Of a DNA stretch of 11,927 nucleotides, positions 4,950 through 11,915 are shown piece by piece. The stretch's first letter is position 1, and each line of letters starts with the position of its first letter. A model generated the notes under the pieces. The model saw only the letters and a program-made list of their open reading frames with translations. It made no database searches and was not told where the DNA came from. The DNA lies in NCBI GenBank assembly GCA_964625745.1, contig CAZVCJ010000125.1:1-11927 (forward strand), in the 5' to 3' direction. The translations under genes and the position numbers were made by a program. This DNA is from CAZVCJ01 sp964625745 (GTDB lineage Bacteria > Chloroflexota > Anaerolineae > VGOG01).

Positions 4950-5414
4950 CTACGCCAACTCCGCCAGAATCCGATCTATCTTCTCCTCGGTCAGATTCTC
5001 GTGATACGTCTCATCTATCTGCATCATCGGCGCGGTGCCGCAGGAGCCGAGGCACTCGACGGTGAGGAGGGTGAACTTGCCATCGGGGGTGGTCTGGCCG
5101 ACCTCTATGCCCAGCTTGCGACTGAGGTACTCAACGAGGTGCTCCGCGCCCAGAAGCGAGCAGGTTATGTTGGTGCAAACCTGGATGACGTGCTCACCCA
5201 CCGGCTGCGTGTAGAGCATGGTGTAGAAGCTGGCCACCGAAGCCACCTCGGTGGGCGGCAGGTCCATCGCCTGGCCCACCTCCTGCATGACCTCTTCGCT
5301 CAGCCAGCCATGCTCGCGCTGGGCAATCTCCAGCGCCGGCAACAGCGCCGACTTGGGGTCGGGATACTTGCCTTTGAGTTCGCTTATCTTTGCCCTGGCC
5401 TTCTCCGAAAGCAC
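4950..5414 (-). CDS. nuoE: NADH-quinone oxidoreductase subunit E (2Fe-2S, thioredoxin-like)
   Basis: NuoE carries the N1a [2Fe-2S] cluster in the peripheral arm of complex I. The helical N-terminus (LKGKYPDPKSALLPALEIAQREHGWL) precedes the thioredoxin-like fold. The cluster ligands lie in QVCTNITCSLLGAE and in TVECLGSCGTAPMMQ, which is the C-x4-C plus C-x3-C pattern of the family. The start is taken as GTG at 5414, with AGGAGG 4 bases upstream and a family-typical length of 154 residues. An in-frame ATG at 5492 would add 26 residues encoded by a tandem repeat and overlap nuoCD by 32 bases, which is less likely. The final 13 to 45 codons are duplicated four times downstream. nuoF is not next in the window. 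Confidence 0.95.
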   Translation of the reverse strand: MLSEKARAKISELKGKYPDPKSALLPALEIAQREHGWLSEEVMQEVGQAMDLPPTEVASVASFYTMLYTQPVGEHVIQVCTNITCSLLGAEHLVEYLSRKLGIEVGQTTPDGKFTLLTVECLGSCGTAPMMQIDETYHENLTEEKIDRILAELA

Positions 5415-5418
5415 GATT

Positions 5419-5424
5419 CCTCCT
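5419..5424 (-). promoter_or_regulatory. ribosome binding site deciding the nuoE start
   Basis: AGGAGG on the minus strand, 4 bases before GTG at 5414, is the only strong Shine-Dalgarno match near the nuoE start. It favours this start over the upstream ATG at 5492. Confidence 0.65.
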
Positions 5425-5425
5425 A

Positions 5426-5461
5426 CCTCTTGCCACTTGCTTCTTGCCACTTGCCTCTTGC
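5426..5461 (-). repeat. 14-bp tandem repeat at the nuoCD/nuoE junction
   Basis: On the minus strand two 14-base units, GCAAGAGGCAAGTG and GCAAGAAGCAAGTG, are followed by a partial third (GCAAGAGG). They fill the space between the nuoCD stop and the nuoE ribosome binding site. This purine-rich simple repeat may vary in copy number. Confidence 0.7.
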
Positions 5462-7272
5462 TACCTATCCACTTCTCCCAGCGTGATGTCAATCGAGCCG
5501 ATGATGGCGACCATGTCGGAGAGCATCTGCCCCCGGGCCATGATGCCGGCCGCGCTGAGGTTGGAGAACGACGGACCTCGGATCTTGCAGCGATAGGGCC
5601 TGGGGCCGCCGTCGCTGACGACGTAGAATCCCAACTCGCCTTTGGGGTTCTCGCAGCCGACGTAGACCTCGCCCGGCGGGGTGCTGAAGCCCTCGGTCAC
5701 CAGCTTGAACTGGTGGATCAGAGCTTCCATGCTGACGTCCAGCTCATCCCTCGGCGGCAGGGCGATCTTGCGGTCGGCGCACTTCACCGGGCCAGCGGGG
5801 AGTTTATCCAGGGCCTGCTCAATGATGCGGAGGCTCTGACGCATCTCCTCCATGCGCACCAGGTAGCGGGCGTAGGCGTCGCCCTCGGGCCGGGTGGGGA
5901 TATCGAACTCGAAGTCCTGGTAGCTGGAATAGGGCCTGGCCTGGCGCACGTCGTACTCCACCCCGCTTCCCCGCAGGCAAGGCCCGGTCACACCGTAGGC
6001 GATGGCCGCCTCCTGGGGCAGCACCCCGATGCCCACCGTGCGCGACTTGAAGATGGGGTTGTCGGTAATCATGGTGTGGTACTCTTTCAGATGTTGAGGC
6101 ATCCCGGCGATGAAGGCTCGCACCGCATCAGTCCAGCCGTCAGGGGCGTCCCAGCGCACCCCGCCGATGGTGAAATAGGTTGGAGTCTGGCGCGCGCCGC
6201 AGATCATCTCGAACAGATTGTAGATGTCCTCCCGGTCGCGGAAGCAATACATCAGCAGGCTCATGATGGCGCCCGCCAGGTCGAGGACGCTGGTGCCCAG
6301 CCAGATGAGGTGGGAGGCCAGCCGCTGCAGCTCGCAGCATAAGACCCGCAGGTATTGGGCGCGCGGCGGTATCTCAACGTCGAGTAGCTTCTCCACGGCC
6401 AGGACGTAGGGCAGATTGTTGTTCATCCCTGCCACGTAGTCCATGCGGTCGGTGTAGGGGACGATCTGCTGATAGAGCTTGTGCTCGGCCGTCTTCTCGA
6501 TGCCGGAGTGAAGGTGGCCGATGTCGGGGTGCGCGCTGATCATCGTCTCGCCATCCAGCTCCAGCACCACCCGCAACACCCCGTGAGTGGCCGGGTGCTG
6601 CGGCCCCAGGTTGAGGATCATGTGCTTCTCGGCGTCAATGCCGGGCGGGAGCGTGGGCGGCCTGGACTCGGCGGGCATGATCTGCTCTCCCACGGTTTCC
6701 AGCTCAGGGGTCTCTCGGTTGGCGGAGAAGACCACCGGCTCGCCCCCCAGGGGGTAATCTTTGCGCAGGGGATGGCCGACCCACTCGTCGGGCAGCAGGA
6801 TGCGCCGCAGGTCGGGATGCCCCTCGAAGACGATGCCCATCAGGTCGTAGGCTTCCCGCTCGTGCCAGTTGGCTGCCGGCCAGACGCTGCTGACGGTTGG
6901 GACTTTGGGCGGGTTGCCGGCGATGGACGCCTTCAGACGCAGGTGGTAACTATGAGGGATGGAGTAGAGCTGGTAGACGGCGGAAAACCTCGCTGGGGCG
7001 AAGCGCGGGTCTAACCCCAGTTCCGAACGATCCAGGCCGGTCACGAAGAGGAGGGTAGTGTACTGCAGGTCGGGGTCGTCGCGGAGGAAAGTGCACACCT
7101 CCACCAGCTCCTCGGCCCGAACCGCGACCGTCGTTTCTCCGCGGAATTCCTCTACTCCTAGAACAGCCTCCGGGAACCGGCCTTTAAGTTTCTCAATGGG
7201 ACTCACATCTTCGGTCACATTCATTCCTTGATTGTTACTCGTTGCCTCATTACTCATCGCCTCGTCACTCAT
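5461..7272 (-). CDS. nuoCD: NADH-quinone oxidoreductase fused subunits C and D
   Basis: This 603-residue protein fuses NuoC (about residues 24-180) to NuoD (about 215-603), both of the complex I peripheral arm near the quinone site. The NuoC signature is ANWHEREAYDLMGIVFEGHP followed by RRILLPDEW and HPLRKDYP. NuoD begins with LNLGPQHPATHGVLR and carries HPDIGHLHSGIEK and YTDRMDYV, and it ends DITLGEVDR as usual. The linker (about 180-215) is Pro/Glu-rich. Fused nuoCD is known from enterobacteria and some other lineages; many bacteria keep the genes separate. The ATG overlaps the nuoB stop (ATGAGTGA), suggesting translational coupling. The first 15 residues (MSDEAMSNEATSNNQ) come from a short tandem repeat, so an internal start at M17 (7224) is also possible. 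Confidence 0.97.
   Translation of the reverse strand: MSDEAMSNEATSNNQGMNVTEDVSPIEKLKGRFPEAVLGVEEFRGETTVAVRAEELVEVCTFLRDDPDLQYTTLLFVTGLDRSELGLDPRFAPARFSAVYQLYSIPHSYHLRLKASIAGNPPKVPTVSSVWPAANWHEREAYDLMGIVFEGHPDLRRILLPDEWVGHPLRKDYPLGGEPVVFSANRETPELETVGEQIMPAESRPPTLPPGIDAEKHMILNLGPQHPATHGVLRVVLELDGETMISAHPDIGHLHSGIEKTAEHKLYQQIVPYTDRMDYVAGMNNNLPYVLAVEKLLDVEIPPRAQYLRVLCCELQRLASHLIWLGTSVLDLAGAIMSLLMYCFRDREDIYNLFEMICGARQTPTYFTIGGVRWDAPDGWTDAVRAFIAGMPQHLKEYHTMITDNPIFKSRTVGIGVLPQEAAIAYGVTGPCLRGSGVEYDVRQARPYSSYQDFEFDIPTRPEGDAYARYLVRMEEMRQSLRIIEQALDKLPAGPVKCADRKIALPPRDELDVSMEALIHQFKLVTEGFSTPPGEVYVGCENPKGELGFYVVSDGGPRPYRCKIRGPSFSNLSAAGIMARGQMLSDMVAIIGSIDITLGEVDR
7228..7272 (-). repeat. 15-bp tandem repeat encoding the nuoCD N-terminus
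   Basis: Three diverging 15-base units (ATGAGTGACGAGGCG, ATGAGTAATGAGGCA, ACGAGTAACAATCAA) encode MSDEA-MSNEA-TSNNQ at the start of nuoCD. The family has no such leader. It looks like an expanded junction repeat absorbed into the coding frame, comparable with the one at 5426-5461. Confidence 0.65.
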
Positions 7273-7744
7273 AATCCGTGAACTTCTCTTGCTCTATCTT
7301 CTCTTGCAGCCTGGTGATGGCGTAGAGCAGGGCCTCGGGGCGGGGTGGGCAGCCTGGGACATAAACGTCCACGGGAATGATCTTGTCCACCCCCTGGATG
7401 ATGGCGTAGTTGTTGAACATTCCCCCGGAGGAGGCGCAGGCCCCCATGGCGATGACCCACTTGGGCTCCAGCATCTGTTCGTAGAGCCGCTTGACCACCG
7501 GGGCCATCTTCTGCGAGACCCGGCCAGAAATGATCATGACGTCGGATTGGCGGGGCGAGGCTCGGAACGCCTCCCCGCCGAAGCGGGCGATGTCGTGGCG
7601 GGAGACCCCGCTGTGCATCATCTCGATGGCGCAGCAGGCCAGCCCAAAAGTGAGCGGCCAGGGCGAGGACTTGCGGGCCCAGTTGACCAGCTTCTCCAGG
7701 GTGGTGGTGAGGATCGTGTCTCCTAACTTGGTCTCTAATCCCAC
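7265..7744 (-). CDS. nuoB: NADH-quinone oxidoreductase subunit B
   Basis: This 159-residue NuoB holds the terminal N2 [4Fe-4S] cluster that passes electrons to quinone in complex I. The ligands are the adjacent pair C37-C38 in GLACCAIEMM, C103 in MGACASSGG and C132 in VPGCPPRPE, all intact. Length and the DVYVPGCPPRPEALL segment are typical. Translation starts at GTG (7744) and overlaps the end of nuoA by 10 bases (nuoA ends ..LEWD-stop across GTGGGATTAG). This points to coupling within one transcript. The stop overlaps the start of nuoCD. Confidence 0.97.
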   Translation of the reverse strand: MGLETKLGDTILTTTLEKLVNWARKSSPWPLTFGLACCAIEMMHSGVSRHDIARFGGEAFRASPRQSDVMIISGRVSQKMAPVVKRLYEQMLEPKWVIAMGACASSGGMFNNYAIIQGVDKIIPVDVYVPGCPPRPEALLYAITRLQEKIEQEKFTDYE

Positions 7745-8091
7745 TCCAGAGCCCCTTTCTTCCAGATGTAGACGTACCCCACCAGGAGGATGATTACGAA
7801 GATGGCCATGGCTACCAAACCGAAGACCTTGAGGTCTCTAAATACTGTCGCCCAGGGATACAGAAAAATCACCGCTATATCCAGCACAATGAACAGCATA
7901 GCCGTGAGGTAGTATTTGACCGGGAATCGCTGCCGAGCGTCGCCGAAGGGGATCTTGCCACATTCATAAGGGAGGAGCTTGGTTTCGGTGGGCTTGTGGG
8001 GACCCAACAGGGCGGGCACGATGAGGGCCAGACAGGCGAAGGCGGTGGCGACTATGACGAGGATCAAGATAGGGAGGTAATCAACGGGCAT
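7735..8091 (-). CDS. nuoA: NADH-quinone oxidoreductase subunit A
   Basis: NuoA is a small membrane subunit of complex I next to the quinone channel. The 118-residue protein starting at M (8091) has three transmembrane helices: PILILVIVATAFACLALIVP, a middle one in KYYLTAMLFIVLDIAVIFLYP, and VFGLVAMAIFVIILLVGYVYIW. The loop KLLPYECGKIPFGDARQRFPVKYY carries the conserved E-C-G of the family, and the helix has FIVLDIAVIFLYPW. The frame is open further upstream to 8274, but those residues do not fit NuoA and would include the promoter, so the internal ATG is preferred. It is the first gene of the nuo operon. Confidence 0.95.
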   Translation of the reverse strand: MPVDYLPILILVIVATAFACLALIVPALLGPHKPTETKLLPYECGKIPFGDARQRFPVKYYLTAMLFIVLDIAVIFLYPWATVFRDLKVFGLVAMAIFVIILLVGYVYIWKKGALEWD

Positions 8092-8173
8092 GAAATTGAG
8101 TTCCTCTCCGATTGAATGTGCCGCGCGTTGGCGGGCCAGGTGGCGGAATGGTTCTTGGGGAACAACGGCGTTC

Positions 8174-8202
8174 AGTTTATCACGATTGTACCTGTTTGTC
8201 AA
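8174..8202 (-). promoter_or_regulatory. promoter of the nuo operon
   Basis: On the minus strand TTGACA (8202-8197) and TAAACT (8179-8174) are 17 bases apart, a strong sigma70-like match about 75 bases upstream of the nuoA start. Its -35 box is only 17 bases from the -35 box of the divergent cytochrome promoter, so the two may compete or share regulators. Confidence 0.7.
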
Positions 8203-8219
8203 ATTGATAAAAAGCAGAT

Positions 8220-8248
8220 TTGACATGTGTTGAGAGTTCCAATATAAT
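8220..8248 (+). promoter_or_regulatory. promoter of the cytochrome operon
   Basis: TTGACA (8220-8225) and TATAAT (8243-8248), both perfect consensus, lie 17 bases apart. Transcription would start near 8255 and leave a leader of about 80 bases before the ATG at 8334. No clear operator palindrome is visible between the two divergent promoters. Confidence 0.8.
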
Positions 8249-8333
8249 ACTATGGCGTTTTCTGTTTGGAGCACGAGGTACTATCTGGCTGAACAGTGAA
8301 TTGATAAGACTGCGGAAGGAGAATTGCTCAACA

Positions 8334-8781
8334 ATGAAAAAGAGACTCGTTTTCATCGTACTGGCTTTGGCCTTGATAGTGGCGATACTTCCTATTATCG
8401 GCCGAGCTGAGCAGCCCCCGGGTTCGCTGCAAGAAGCGGCNNNNNNNNNNNNNNNNNNNNNNNNNNNNNNNNNNNNNNNNNNNNNNNNNNNNNNNNNNNN
8501 NNNNNNNNNNNNNNNNNNNNNNNNNNNNNNNNNNNNNNNNGCACGCCGCCGACTACCGCATTGACACCGAGGCCCACGAACCAGGCGGTCCCTATAAGCT
8601 ACCATTTGCGGTGGTCGAAGGGGAGGTCAAACCAGTCCCCCAGCCAACACCTGAGGCTGGACTGCTGCCGGTGTCGGTCGGGGCCATGAACTGCGTGACT
8701 TGCCACACCGACGAGCCGAGCTTGCAAGCTTTGGCTGTAGAGGAGGAGGTGAAGTCGGAGGAAACCTCCGGCGAGGGCTGA
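8334..8781 (+). CDS. multiheme cytochrome c, N-terminal part (gap-interrupted, ends at in-frame TGA)
   Basis: The ATG at 8334 opens a typical signal peptide: KKR, a hydrophobic core LVFIVLALALIVAILPII, then GRAEQ. GGAAGGAG lies about 12 bases upstream. After 36 codons the sequence enters a 100-N gap. Beyond the gap one frame is open (HAADYRIDTEAHEPGGPYKL..) and carries a heme-binding CVTCH, then an acidic linker, ending at TGA (8779-8781). The same frame resumes at once into the long multiheme protein at 8791. Because that downstream part has no export signal of its own, the two are most likely one gene. The TGA is then a base error, a recent nonsense mutation or a readthrough site. The gap length is arbitrary, so continuity across it is assumed. 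Confidence 0.6.
8441..8540. other. assembly gap (100 N)
   Basis: Exactly 100 Ns mark a scaffold gap of unknown true length inside the start of the cytochrome gene. Additional heme motifs or even a gene boundary may be hidden here. Confidence 0.99.
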
Positions 8782-8790
8782 GCGGGGGAG

Positions 8791-10254
8791 TTGCCTCCGT
8801 TGGAGGCATGGGAGAAGGTTTTCGTCGGTGACGCGTTCCTGGTTTCGGTCCATAATGTTCAAAATTGCATTGGTTGCCACGGGGGCGTCGAAGGAGTAGA
8901 CGACAAGGATGCGGCCCACGAAGGTGTGGTGCGAGATCCCGTGGAGGCCTCCGAGCGGGTCTGTGGCATTTGCCACGTTGACGCCACTGAACATGCTGTT
9001 ACTAGCCTGCACCAGAATCTTACGGGCTATCAAACCGCGTTGACCGCCCGTGGGGCCGATTTCACTGATCCTCACATGGAGGAAGCATTTGACAACCACT
9101 GTAGCGACTGCCATACCACCTGCGGTCAGTGCCACATCAGCCGGCCGACCGCCCTGGGTGGCGGCCTGCTCAAGGGACACGAGGTCAAAGAAGTCGCCTC
9201 TATGAAGGATACCTGCACGGCCTGCCACTCTGCCCGCGTGGCCAACGAATATCAGGGCAAGAACGAGGGAGTCGAGGGAAGTGTCCATTGGCTAGAGGAG
9301 GGGATGTCCTGCTTCGACTGCCACGATACCAGCCAGTACCACGGCGACGGCACCGAATATGCCCATCGCTACGAAGGCGCCCCAGGCGTGAATTGCCTGG
9401 ATTGTCACCCCGAGGTGGCTCCTGACCAAAGCGAGATAGAGGAACACAAGATCCACGCTGGCAAGGTAGCCTGCGAAGTCTGTCACGCCTCCGGCCCGTA
9501 TAAGAGCTGCTACAACTGCCACGTGGCCCTGGACGACAAAGGGTTGCCCTACTACAAGACCGACAGTAGTGAGTTGACCTTCGAGATCGGGCGCAATCCC
9601 ATAAAGAGCGAGGACCGACCTTGGGATTACGTCCTGGTGCGCCACGTCCCTGTTGCGGCGGACACCTTCGCTTTTTATGGGGACGACCTGTTACCTGACT
9701 TCGACAACGTGCCGACGTGGAAGTACGCCACGCCCCACAACATCCAGCGGGTCACGGCCCAAAACGAGAGCTGCGAAAGCTGCCACGGCAATCCAGACCT
9801 CTTCCTGACAGCCGACGATGTGGCTGCGAATGAAATGGTGGCCAACGCTGACGTAATCGTCGAACAAGTGCCACCCATAATGCCTCACCCCGGCCTGGCC
9901 GGGTACAAGATTCCCCAGGCGTGCGTTGAATGCCACCCCAGGGCAGCCGAGGAAGATTGGGGGTTGCTCAACGACAACATACACTCCCTCGACTGGGTGG
10001 TCGAACCGGCGGGCGAGGTCATCCTATGCGATGATTGTCACTCTCCAGAAGGCAGTTTCGACTGGGCGGCGGCTGGCTACGGCACTGAGGAGGCTGCCGA
10101 GTTCATCTGGTCAGAGTATCCACCAATCACGGAGACCTCGTATCGTTCTGAACCATACTGGCTCGGGGTGGTGGGGATAGGCTTTGCCATCCTTATCGTT
10201 ATCAATGTCGTGGCGGTCGTCGTGCTGGTGAATCGTCGGTCCAAGACCGGCTGA
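8791..10254 (+). CDS. membrane-anchored dodecaheme-or-larger cytochrome c, main part
   Basis: This frame of 487 codons holds twelve CXXCH heme-binding motifs, with first cysteines near residues 26, 58, 104, 111, 142, 174, 202, 228, 240, 328, 378 and 413. One transmembrane helix (about 457-479, WLGVVGIGFAILIVINVVAV) is followed by NRRSKTG, giving a C-terminal anchor with the hemes outside the cytoplasm. Nine hemes cluster in residues 26-244. A heme-free stretch (245-327) separates them from the last three. The only start codon near the beginning is TTG at 8791, right against a GGGGGAG and without a signal peptide. The protein is therefore more likely the continuation of 8334-8781, which adds a thirteenth heme. 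Followed by FdnH- and FdnI-like genes, it probably carries electrons between the quinone-linked membrane complex and an external partner. The cytochrome family is not identified. Confidence 0.9.
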   Translation: MPPLEAWEKVFVGDAFLVSVHNVQNCIGCHGGVEGVDDKDAAHEGVVRDPVEASERVCGICHVDATEHAVTSLHQNLTGYQTALTARGADFTDPHMEEAFDNHCSDCHTTCGQCHISRPTALGGGLLKGHEVKEVASMKDTCTACHSARVANEYQGKNEGVEGSVHWLEEGMSCFDCHDTSQYHGDGTEYAHRYEGAPGVNCLDCHPEVAPDQSEIEEHKIHAGKVACEVCHASGPYKSCYNCHVALDDKGLPYYKTDSSELTFEIGRNPIKSEDRPWDYVLVRHVPVAADTFAFYGDDLLPDFDNVPTWKYATPHNIQRVTAQNESCESCHGNPDLFLTADDVAANEMVANADVIVEQVPPIMPHPGLAGYKIPQACVECHPRAAEEDWGLLNDNIHSLDWVVEPAGEVILCDDCHSPEGSFDWAAAGYGTEEAAEFIWSEYPPITETSYRSEPYWLGVVGIGFAILIVINVVAVVVLVNRRSKTG

Positions 10255-10297
10255 TCGCATACCACAGGAGGCCGTTACTTATCTTTAGGAGATCGAA

Positions 10298-11185
10298 ATG
10301 GATAGCAACAAACGAGCGACGGTGGATCGAAGAGATTTTCTCAAGCTCACGGGCGTTGGTCTGGGCGGATTGTTCCTGCAACCGTCGGGGCAGGCTTTCG
10401 CTTCTGCTCCGAACGAGGAAGACGCGGCTATCTTATACGATGTTTCCAAGTGCACTGGTTGCCGGGTCTGCGAGGAGGCCTGCAAGGAATACAACAGCTT
10501 GCCGATAGAGACGACGCCTCCTTCTGACCTGTCAGCCATCAAGTGGAATCTGATCAAGCAGCGGCAGGGGGTTGATGCGGCGGACTGGCCTTTCTTCTAC
10601 TACCAGTGCATGCACTGTACCGATGCTGCTTGTGTGATGGTTTGTCCAACCGAGGCGCTGCATAAGGATGCCGAGGGCTTCGTGGCCTTCGACCAGAAAA
10701 AATGTAATGGCTGCGGCTACTGCACCCAGTTCTGTCCCTTTGGCGTGCCCCATCTGGGGGACGTCAACCTGATCACCGGCCAGGCTAAGGCTGCCAAGTG
10801 CACCTTTTGTCAGGAGAAAGTGCGGGCAGGCACAGGTGGGCCGTCCTGTGCCGAGGCTTGCCCAACTGGGGCCCTGACGTGGGGCAGACGTGGGACGCTG
10901 TTGGAAGAGGCAAAGGCCAGGGTGGCCGATCTGAAAGCCGAAGGCTACAAAGAAGCCAGGCTCTACGGTGAGAGCGAGGCTGGTGGGCTGCATCGCCTGA
11001 GCATCTTGCTGGACGAGCCACGGGCCTATGGTCTGCCTGCTGATCCCCAAGGCCCGATCTCTTTCTCTTTCATTTGGCAGAAGGTGATCCAGCCTCTAGG
11101 GGGGATCGCTGTGGGCGCTACGGCCCTGGGCCTGATGATAGACTGGCTGGTAGCGCGCACCCAGATCAAGGTAGAGGAGGCATAG
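10298..11185 (+). CDS. Tat-exported four-cluster ferredoxin subunit, FdnH/HybA type
   Basis: This 295-residue protein has a twin-arginine signal (RRDFLKLTGVGLGG, R11-R12), so it is folded before export. Four cysteine quartets for [4Fe-4S] clusters follow at C52/55/58/62, C104/107/112/116, C136/139/142/146 and C168/171/184/188. A C-terminal transmembrane helix lies near 265-285 (IQPLGGIAVGATALGLMIDWLV). The length and single C-terminal helix match the beta subunit of formate dehydrogenase-N. In that enzyme it links the catalytic subunit to cytochrome b; here a multiheme cytochrome occupies the catalytic subunit's place. AGGAG precedes the ATG by 6 bases. It ends 1 base before the cytochrome b gene. 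It could equally be called HybA-like; the partner, not this subunit, defines the pathway. Confidence 0.92.
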   Translation: MDSNKRATVDRRDFLKLTGVGLGGLFLQPSGQAFASAPNEEDAAILYDVSKCTGCRVCEEACKEYNSLPIETTPPSDLSAIKWNLIKQRQGVDAADWPFFYYQCMHCTDAACVMVCPTEALHKDAEGFVAFDQKKCNGCGYCTQFCPFGVPHLGDVNLITGQAKAAKCTFCQEKVRAGTGGPSCAEACPTGALTWGRRGTLLEEAKARVADLKAEGYKEARLYGESEAGGLHRLSILLDEPRAYGLPADPQGPISFSFIWQKVIQPLGGIAVGATALGLMIDWLVARTQIKVEEA

Positions 11186-11186
11186 C

Positions 11187-11852
11187 ATGGCAGACAGGCA
11201 AAAAGAGATCCTGGTGTTCAACACGACGCAGCGCTTCGTGCACTGGCTGCACACGGCGGCTTTTGCGGTGCTGATGATCACCGGCGCTATGCTCTACATT
11301 CCGTGGTTCGGCAACTCCATCGCTCAGGGTGCAGGGGGGTATGCCATACGCCTCATCCATCGCATTGGGGCCGTGGCCTTCATGCTGGTACCCGTCATCT
11401 ACGTCGTCGAGACCCCCAAGGAATGGCTGGCTTCCATGAAGCGAGTGTTCACCTGGAACAAGGATGATCTGGGTTGGCTGAAAGCTGCCCCGGCCTACTA
11501 CTTCCTGGGCGACGAAGAAGCCATGCCGCCTCAGGACAAGTTCAACACCGGGCAGAAGCTGTTCTATCTGACGGTAGTTATCTGCATGGTGGGCTTCATC
11601 GTCACCGGGTTGATCATGTGGTTTGGCAAGGGGACGGTGCCGGCGTGGATGTTTCAATGGAGCGTGTTTCTGCACGACCTGTGCACCATCGCCTACGCGG
11701 CCTTCTTCCTGGTGCACTTCGTGTTGTCGGTGATGCATCCGCTGATGAAGGGAGCCATAAACGGCATGCTCTTTGGCTGGATGCCGGAGGAATACGTGAA
11801 GCACCATCACGCCAGGTATTATCAAAAACTGCGGGCTGACAAGAGCGAGTGA
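11187..11852 (+). CDS. cytochrome b556 subunit, formate dehydrogenase gamma (FdnI) type
   Basis: This 221-residue integral membrane protein has four predicted helices (about 17-40, 54-76, 125-147 and 162-186). Heme-ligand candidates are H19 and H22 in RFVHWLH, H58 in LIHRIG, H163 in FLHD and H177/H184 in LVHFVLSVMHP. The segment DKFNTGQKLFY between helices 2 and 3 is typical of FdnI/FdoI. The protein would carry two b hemes and exchange electrons with menaquinone or ubiquinone. The upstream gene's end supplies GAGGAGG as ribosome binding site and the ATG follows its stop by one base. It completes a cytochrome c/FeS/cytochrome b trio with no catalytic oxidoreductase subunit encoded beside it. 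Confidence 0.93.
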   Translation: MADRQKEILVFNTTQRFVHWLHTAAFAVLMITGAMLYIPWFGNSIAQGAGGYAIRLIHRIGAVAFMLVPVIYVVETPKEWLASMKRVFTWNKDDLGWLKAAPAYYFLGDEEAMPPQDKFNTGQKLFYLTVVICMVGFIVTGLIMWFGKGTVPAWMFQWSVFLHDLCTIAYAAFFLVHFVLSVMHPLMKGAINGMLFGWMPEEYVKHHHARYYQKLRADKSE

Positions 11853-11881
11853 GGATCTTAATGACTCCCCCAGGCGTATAG

Positions 11882-11915
11882 AAAGGGCAAGGAGCAGACA
11901 TGCTCCTTGCCCTTT
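11882..11915 (+). terminator. hairpin terminator of the cytochrome operon
   Basis: A perfect 15-bp stem (AAAGGGCAAGGAGCA with TGCTCCTTGCCCTTT) encloses a 4-base loop, 30 bases after the cytochrome b stop. The stem itself ends in TTT and is followed by GTAGTTT rather than a long T-run. It should act as a terminator or transcript-stabilising end, possibly for both strands. Confidence 0.75.

Noticed and set aside
84..4950. Integron cassette array with attC sites
   Set aside because: Cargo genes are separated by nuoE tails, not by attC-like imperfect palindromes with GTTRRRY cores, and no integrase is present in the window.
5251..6342. Long plus-strand frame opposite nuoCD and nuoE
   Set aside because: Histidine- and arginine-rich low-information translation opposite a clear nuoCD gene; no ribosome binding site or family signature.
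8252..8299. 15-codon upstream ORF (MAFSVWSTRYYLAEQ) in the cytochrome leader
   Set aside because: Its ATG is only a few bases from the -10 box with no ribosome binding site, so it probably lies at or before the transcript start.
8779..8781. TGA as selenocysteine codon
   Set aside because: It lies in an acidic linker away from any redox motif and no obvious SECIS-like hairpin follows directly; base error or nonsense mutation is simpler.
8599..9288. Minus-strand frame of 229 codons opposite the cytochrome
   Set aside because: It runs antisense to a frame full of CXXCH motifs and has no family features.
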